Part shown: piece after piece, positions 7,056-10,185 of the stretch
Layout: each line of letters opens with the position of its first letter
Numbering within the stretch: the first letter of the stretch is position 1
Source: CBDUXP01 sp965371225 [NCBI: uncultured bacterium]
Lineage (GTDB): Bacteria > Abyssobacteria > SURF-5 > CBDUXP01
DNA: 10,185 nt
Assembly: GCA_965371225.1 (NCBI GenBank)
Contig: CBDUXP010000099.1
Coordinates: forward strand, 1-10,185
Direction: 5' to 3'
Notes under the pieces: generated by a model
Database searches by the model: none
The model's input: the letters and a program-made list of their open reading frames with translations, nothing else
Told to the model about the DNA's origin: nothing
Program-made: the position numbers and the translations under genes

Positions 7056-7448
7056 ATGACCGAACGCCGAGCCATCGTGACCGACGCTGCCCCGCGCGCC
7101 GTGGGGCCCTACAGCCAGGGCATCGCGGTGGGAGACTTGATTTTCTGCGCCGGCCAAGTGCCCCTCGACCCGGAGACGGGCCAGCTCGTGGACGGCGACA
7201 TTGGCGCGTGCGTCGACCGCATCATGCTGAATCTCGCCGGCGTGCTCGCCGCCGCGGGAGCCACGCTCAACGACATCGTGAAGACCACGGTGTTTCTCGC
7301 GGACATGAACGACTACCGCGCGGTCAACGAGGCGTACGGCAAGCACTTCACGGGTACTCCACCCGCCCGCTCCGCCGTGCAAGTCGCAAAGTTGCCCCTC
7401 GGTGTGGCCGTGGAAATCGAAGCCATCGCCGTCCGCCGGGCGGGCTGA
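7056..7448 (+). CDS. ridA: RidA-family reactive enamine/imine deaminase
   Basis: A 130-residue protein of the YjgF/YER057c/UK114 family, the typical length. RidA hydrolyses reactive 2-aminoacrylate and related enamines released by PLP enzymes such as threonine dehydratase, protecting other PLP enzymes in the cytoplasm. It forms a trimer with active sites between subunits. The residues defining the true RidA subfamily are present at canonical numbers: R105 in PPARSAVQV, which binds the substrate carboxylate, and E120 in AVEIEAIA. The N-terminal GPYSQG, the FCAGQVPLDPETG segment, VKTTVFLADMNDY and VNEAYGKHF are also family hallmarks. ATG 7056 has AAGGAG (7043-7048) 7 nt upstream. It appears monocistronic, between an inverted repeat and a strong stem. 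Confidence 0.95.
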   Translation: MTERRAIVTDAAPRAVGPYSQGIAVGDLIFCAGQVPLDPETGQLVDGDIGACVDRIMLNLAGVLAAAGATLNDIVKTTVFLADMNDYRAVNEAYGKHFTGTPPARSAVQVAKLPLGVAVEIEAIAVRRAG

Positions 7449-7455
7449 GGGGGAG

Positions 7456-7486
7456 GCCACCCGCGGCACCTGTCGCCGCGGGTGGC
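7456..7486 (+). terminator. Perfect 11-bp stem after ridA, possible terminator
   Basis: GCCACCCGCGG (7456-7466) and CCGCGGGTGGC (7476-7486) are exact complements around a 9-nt loop, starting 8 nt after the ridA stop. The stem is stable and well placed to end the ridA transcript, but it is followed by GGTTGACAGG rather than a T-tract, so it would be a U-less terminator or a processing stem. It ends 2 nt before the -35 box of the next promoter, so an operator role at the DNA level is an alternative. Confidence 0.5.
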
Positions 7487-7488
7487 GG

Positions 7489-7518
7489 TTGACAGGGTCT
7501 CGGGCGCTGGCCTAGACT
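7489..7518 (+). promoter_or_regulatory. btuB: Sigma70-type promoter for the cobalamin riboswitch operon
   Basis: A perfect TTGACA (7489-7494) and TAGACT (7513-7518) are separated by 18 nt. Transcription would start about 7525, a few bases before the first helix of the riboswitch. The -10 hexamer and flanking GCCTAGACT closely match GCTAGACT in the tRNA-Val promoter at 2511-2518. Confidence 0.75.
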
Positions 7519-7530
7519 CCGAGTCGAATA

Positions 7531-7665
7531 GCCACTTCACCCGTGGCGGGAACGCGTGGGAAGGCGGTGTAAGTCCGCCACTGTCGCGCAGCGGTAACCG
7601 GAACCGTTTCCGGAAGTCCGAAACCACGCCCCGCCCGACCTGACTCTTTCGCGTCATAAGGAGTC
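7531..7665 (+). ncRNA. Cobalamin riboswitch with SD-sequestering hairpin
   Basis: The RNA leader of the receptor gene carries the cobalamin aptamer hallmarks. GGCGGG (7545-7550) plus GCGTGG (7554-7559) pair with CCACGC (7624-7629) plus CCCGCC (7630-7635), forming a 12-bp closing helix with an AAC bulge. GGGAA precedes the helix GGCGG/CCGCC (7563-7567/7575-7579) with loop TGTAAGT, the usual 'CGGTGTAAGTCCG' signature. It is followed by CACTGTCGCGCAGCGGTAAC and a CCGGAA/TTCCGG hairpin (7598-7613). The B12 box is AGTCCGAAACCACGCC (7615-7630). Immediately downstream, GACTC (7642-7646) pairs with GAGTC (7661-7665) and covers half of the Shine-Dalgarno AAGGAG (7658-7663) of a short ORF. This suggests translational control: bound adenosyl- or hydroxocobalamin would close the hairpin and lower uptake-gene expression. 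I could not identify a clear loop-loop kissing partner. Confidence 0.9.
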
Positions 7666-7669
7666 CGTC

Positions 7670-7702
7670 ATGGCCGGCATCTACTTCTTCCTGCTCCTCT
7701 AA
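7670..7702 (+). CDS. Decapeptide micro-ORF between riboswitch and receptor gene
   Basis: ATG 7670 opens a ten-codon ORF, MAGIYFFLLL, ending at TAA 7700-7702. It has a strong Shine-Dalgarno AAGGAG (7658-7663) at a 6-nt spacing, as good as any start in the window. This ribosome site is the one sequestered by the hairpin directly after the cobalamin aptamer. It is in the same frame as the receptor gene (111 nt between the two ATGs) with no other stop between. The peptide is hydrophobic and could be a leader peptide coupling riboswitch state to the downstream gene, or a tiny membrane peptide. I know of no described family. Chance occurrence is possible, but the SD, spacing and position argue for translation. 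Confidence 0.55.
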   Translation: MAGIYFFLLL

Positions 7703-7713
7703 GTCCTTCGTCA

Positions 7714-7752
7714 CCCAGGTCCGTCTGTCTGGGCGCCACATGTGGTGCGCCC
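7714..7752 (+). promoter_or_regulatory. Two overlapping hairpins before the receptor start
   Basis: CCCAG (7714-7718) can pair with CTGGG (7729-7733). The same GGG instead begins GGGCGC (7731-7736), which pairs with GCGCCC (7747-7752) around CACATGTGGT. The two folds share bases and cannot both form. The second stem ends 15 nt before the receptor Shine-Dalgarno. No T-tract follows, so a terminator is unlikely; a role in coupling or in blocking ribosome entry is inference. Confidence 0.35.
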
Positions 7753-7780
7753 GGCGTCAATCGAGCCAAGGAGGCGAAGG

Positions 7781-9799
7781 ATGCGTTGTCGTACTGTGTC
7801 TGGATATCTGTTGTTCACGGTCGCGGTCGCCGCATGGTCCGGCCCGGCCCGGGCCCAAACGTCGGCGGACGACCCGCCGGCACCCGACATCGAGTTGGAC
7901 GCCGCCGCGTCGAACGGCGATGACACGGAGCCGGCGTTCGTACTGGATCCCACCATCGTCAGCGCCACGCCCGTCCCCCAAGCCCAGTCCACGCTGGGCA
8001 GCAGCGTCACGGTCATCGGCGCGGCGGAGTTGGCGGAGCGGGGCATCACGGACGTGCGGGATGCGCTCGAAATCGCGCCCGGCACCCACGTGGGCCAGAC
8101 CGGGACCCGCGGCAGTCTCGCGTCCCTGTTCCTGCGCGGTGGCGAGAGCGATTTTACGCTGGTACTGATCGACGGCGTGCCCGTCAATCAGGTGGGCGGC
8201 TTCTTCGATTTCGGCCGGCTTACGCTGGATGACGTGGAGCGCATCGAGGTGTTGCGCGGTGCGCAGAGCGCGCTCTACGGGTCCGAAGCCATGAGCGGCG
8301 TCGTCAACATCATCACGAAACGCGGCGACGGGCCACCCACGTGGAGCTGGGATGCGGCCGCCGGCACGCGCCACACGTACCGCACCACCGGTACATTCAG
8401 CGGCGGCTCCGACCGGGGCCACTACCGCGTGACCGTGTCCCGGCACAGCACCACGAACCGGCAGCGGCTGAAGGATGACGCGTTCCGCCAGTACACGCTG
8501 AGCGGGCGTGCGGGCTTTCGGCCGGTGGACGACGTGGAGCTGGAGGGGACGTTCCGGGTGGAGAACGTGGATCGTGAGAATCCGGGCCAGCACAGCCGCC
8601 CGGGCTTCATCGAGGACCGCAACGATCATACGGACGACGATCAGGTCCTGCTCGGCGGCACAGTCACGCACCACCTGCGCGACTGGTGGGAACATCGCGT
8701 GCAGGTGTCTTTCTTCCGGGAAGAGTTGGCGAATGACGATCCGTCGCAGGAGAATCCGCCGGGCGCGCTCGCGTCCACCGACTTCATCACCACGGAATCG
8801 TTGGTGAAAACCGAACGCACCCTGGTGGATTACCGGCATTCGGTCACGCTACTCGAGGACCACATCGCCACGGTCGGCGTTTCGTACGAGCAGGAGTGGG
8901 CCCGGATAACGCGCCTGGCGCCCCCGTTCCCCGCGGGGTTCGGGAATTCGCACCTCTCGCGGACCATCGAGAACCGTGCCGTGTACGCCCAGCTGCAAGC
9001 CACGTTCCTGGACGACACCCTGCACCTGCAGGCCGGCGTGCGGCATGACAACAACAGCTTCTTCGATGAAGAGACTTCGCCGCGCGTGGCCGGGTCGTAT
9101 CGCGTCGAGCAGACCGACTCCCGGGTGCACGCCAGTTGGGGCCGGGGTATCAAGACGCCGAACCTCTTCGAGATGCTGAGCCCCGGCGGCCTGAACCTGG
9201 AGGCCGAGGAGACGGACCACTGGGACGTGGGCGTCGAACAACGCCTGTGGGACGACCGGCTGGTGCTGGACGTGACGTACTTCGCGCAGGACATCGACAA
9301 CATCGTGGAGTTCCAGTCCGTGTTCCCGTTCGGTGTCGACAACGGCGGTGAAGTGGAGACCAAGGGTATCGAGGTCAGCGGCACCGCGCGCCTGCGGCCG
9401 GACCTGCTCGCCTACCTGGCGTACACGTACCTGGAAACCGAGCGGAAGAGCCCGCCCCGGTTCCCCCGCGTGGGCAACGGCCAATCCCTCGACCGCCGTC
9501 CCAAACATCAGGCGACGGCGCGGGTCACCTACCGGCCGGACCCGTGGTCCGCGACCGTGGACGTGCGGTACGTGGGCGATTCGAACGAACCGGATGCGTT
9601 CGATCCGTTCACGTTCGCGTCGCTGCCGGTGGAGAATGAGGACTACTGGCTCGTGAACCTGAGCGGTGCGTACCAGGTCAATGACCATCTGGAGCTGTAC
9701 AGCGTGCTCACCAACCTCCTCAACGACAACTACGAGAACGTGTTCGGCTTCGAGGCGAACGGGCTGACCGCGTTGTTCGGCGCCCGGGGAAGCTTCTAG
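7781..9799 (+). CDS. btuB: BtuB-like TonB-dependent outer-membrane receptor (cobalamin)
   Basis: A 672-residue outer-membrane receptor that would import cobalamin or a related corrinoid into the periplasm using TonB energy. A signal peptide (residues 1-25, cleavage after ARA) is followed by an acidic linker and a TonB box around PTIVSAT (57-63). The plug domain (about 69-183) shows SVTVIGAAEL, LFLRGGESDFTLVLIDGVPVN, VERIEVLRGAQSALYGSEAMSGVVNIIT, the usual BtuB/FepA pattern. The rest is a 22-strand beta-barrel typical of the family, with the conserved GIKTPNLFE and ETDHWDVGVEQ segments and the terminal aromatic (…ARGSF) needed for outer-membrane assembly. The start ATG 7781 has AAGGAGG (7768-7774) 6 nt upstream and begins the signal peptide; an in-frame GTG at 7742 would put 13 basic residues in front. 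Cobalamin as ligand is inferred mainly from the riboswitch. The TonB-like gene follows after 3 nt. Confidence 0.9.
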   Translation: MRCRTVSGYLLFTVAVAAWSGPARAQTSADDPPAPDIELDAAASNGDDTEPAFVLDPTIVSATPVPQAQSTLGSSVTVIGAAELAERGITDVRDALEIAPGTHVGQTGTRGSLASLFLRGGESDFTLVLIDGVPVNQVGGFFDFGRLTLDDVERIEVLRGAQSALYGSEAMSGVVNIITKRGDGPPTWSWDAAAGTRHTYRTTGTFSGGSDRGHYRVTVSRHSTTNRQRLKDDAFRQYTLSGRAGFRPVDDVELEGTFRVENVDRENPGQHSRPGFIEDRNDHTDDDQVLLGGTVTHHLRDWWEHRVQVSFFREELANDDPSQENPPGALASTDFITTESLVKTERTLVDYRHSVTLLEDHIATVGVSYEQEWARITRLAPPFPAGFGNSHLSRTIENRAVYAQLQATFLDDTLHLQAGVRHDNNSFFDEETSPRVAGSYRVEQTDSRVHASWGRGIKTPNLFEMLSPGGLNLEAEETDHWDVGVEQRLWDDRLVLDVTYFAQDIDNIVEFQSVFPFGVDNGGEVETKGIEVSGTARLRPDLLAYLAYTYLETERKSPPRFPRVGNGQSLDRRPKHQATARVTYRPDPWSATVDVRYVGDSNEPDAFDPFTFASLPVENEDYWLVNLSGAYQVNDHLELYSVLTNLLNDNYENVFGFEANGLTALFGARGSF

Positions 9800-9802
9800 C
9801 CC

Positions 9803-10185
9803 GTGCGCCTCACCGCTTGGCAGGTCGCGCTCACCGTAAGCGCCACGACCCACGCGGTCGCAGCGTTGGGGTTGGCGACGGCCCGGCCGGGATCCCCCCC
9901 CGCGGGCCTGCCGGCCGCCCGGCGCGTCCAGCTCACGGTGGCGGCGCCGGCGCGCACCACCCACGCGGCGCGGATGGCTCGCCTCCTGCCGGAGCCCCCA
10001 CCGACTCCGACGCCCGAGACCTTCGCCGCGACCGTCCAGGCAGTCCCCCGCTTGCACGTGCCACCGGTTACTGACTTGCAGGCGTGGACACCGGAGGACG
10101 TGCCGGTCCGCCGCATGGGGTCGCGTAGCGCCACCGCCCTGCCGCGGGCCGCACGGGGTACGACGCGGTGGGGCGCGCACGTGGG
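9803..10185 (+). CDS. tonB: TonB-like energy transducer, N-terminal part (runs off the window)
   Basis: An open frame starts at GTG 9803, three bases after the receptor stop codon, and continues without a stop to the window's end (127 complete codons). The first ~25 residues (LTAWQVALTVSATTHAVAALGLA) form one membrane helix with S13-x3-H17, matching the Ser16-x3-His20 motif of E. coli TonB that is needed to couple to ExbB/ExbD. A periplasmic stretch rich in Pro, Ala and Arg follows, including PEPPPTPTPE at residues 64-73; this is the expected low-complexity spacer. The C-terminal domain that touches the TonB box lies outside the window. The GTG start has no close Shine-Dalgarno, so translation is probably coupled to the receptor. 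A run of eight C (9894-9901) lies within the gene. It could instead be another membrane-anchored periplasmic protein. Confidence 0.6.
   Translation, partial: MRLTAWQVALTVSATTHAVAALGLATARPGSPPAGLPAARRVQLTVAAPARTTHAARMARLLPEPPPTPTPETFAATVQAVPRLHVPPVTDLQAWTPEDVPVRRMGSRSATALPRAARGTTRWGAHV

Noticed and set aside
4989-7469. An 826-codon open frame on the - strand opposite the TPR gene, aroA and ridA
   Set aside because: It lies antisense to three genes with clear family motifs, is rich in Arg/Ala/Gly/His as expected from high-GC codon bias, and shows no recognisable domain.
8849-10180. A 443-codon - strand frame opposite the receptor and the TonB-like gene
   Set aside because: Same codon-phase artefact of GC-rich DNA; the + strand receptor is unambiguous and no motif is seen in the - frame.

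Overview
The window is about 10 kb of GC-rich bacterial DNA, densely packed and with every gene on the + strand. A TonB-dependent outer-membrane receptor with a signal peptide, followed by a TonB-like gene, points to a diderm bacterium. The truncated luciferase-like oxidoreductase, a DUF2203 protein and two promoters of the form TTGAC-N17/18-TAGACT would fit an uncultivated soil or groundwater lineage of the Binatota, Rokubacteria or deltaproteobacterial kind. That placement is an impression from gene content, not a demonstrated assignment.

Layout. (1) 1-2452: the 3' end of a luciferase-like flavin-dependent oxidoreductase, a PLP-dependent cysteine desulfurase and a DUF2203 protein. (2) 2490-2604: a strong sigma70-type promoter and tRNA-Val(GAC). 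(3) 2605-6851: a GC-rich leader with hairpins, then thrS, a small zinc-finger membrane protein overlapping thrS by 8 nt, a small membrane-anchored TPR protein, and aroA (EPSP synthase). These look co-transcribed. (4) 6857-6953: a long imperfect inverted repeat of the dispersed 'CACCAAGACAC...' kind. (5) 7056-7448: ridA. (6) 7456-10185: a perfect 11-bp stem, a promoter, a cobalamin riboswitch, a decapeptide micro-ORF whose Shine-Dalgarno lies in a hairpin, a BtuB-like TonB-dependent receptor, and the start of a TonB-like energy transducer running off the window.

How the genes work together. The last block is a coherent vitamin B12 uptake module: B12 sensed in the leader RNA, a receptor to import it across the outer membrane, and a TonB-type protein to energise the receptor. 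The middle block is housekeeping (threonyl-tRNA charging, shikimate pathway) with two uncharacterised small membrane proteins embedded in it. The most unusual element is the translatable 10-codon ORF between the riboswitch and the receptor gene. Its ribosome binding site, not that of the receptor gene, lies in the hairpin immediately following the aptamer.
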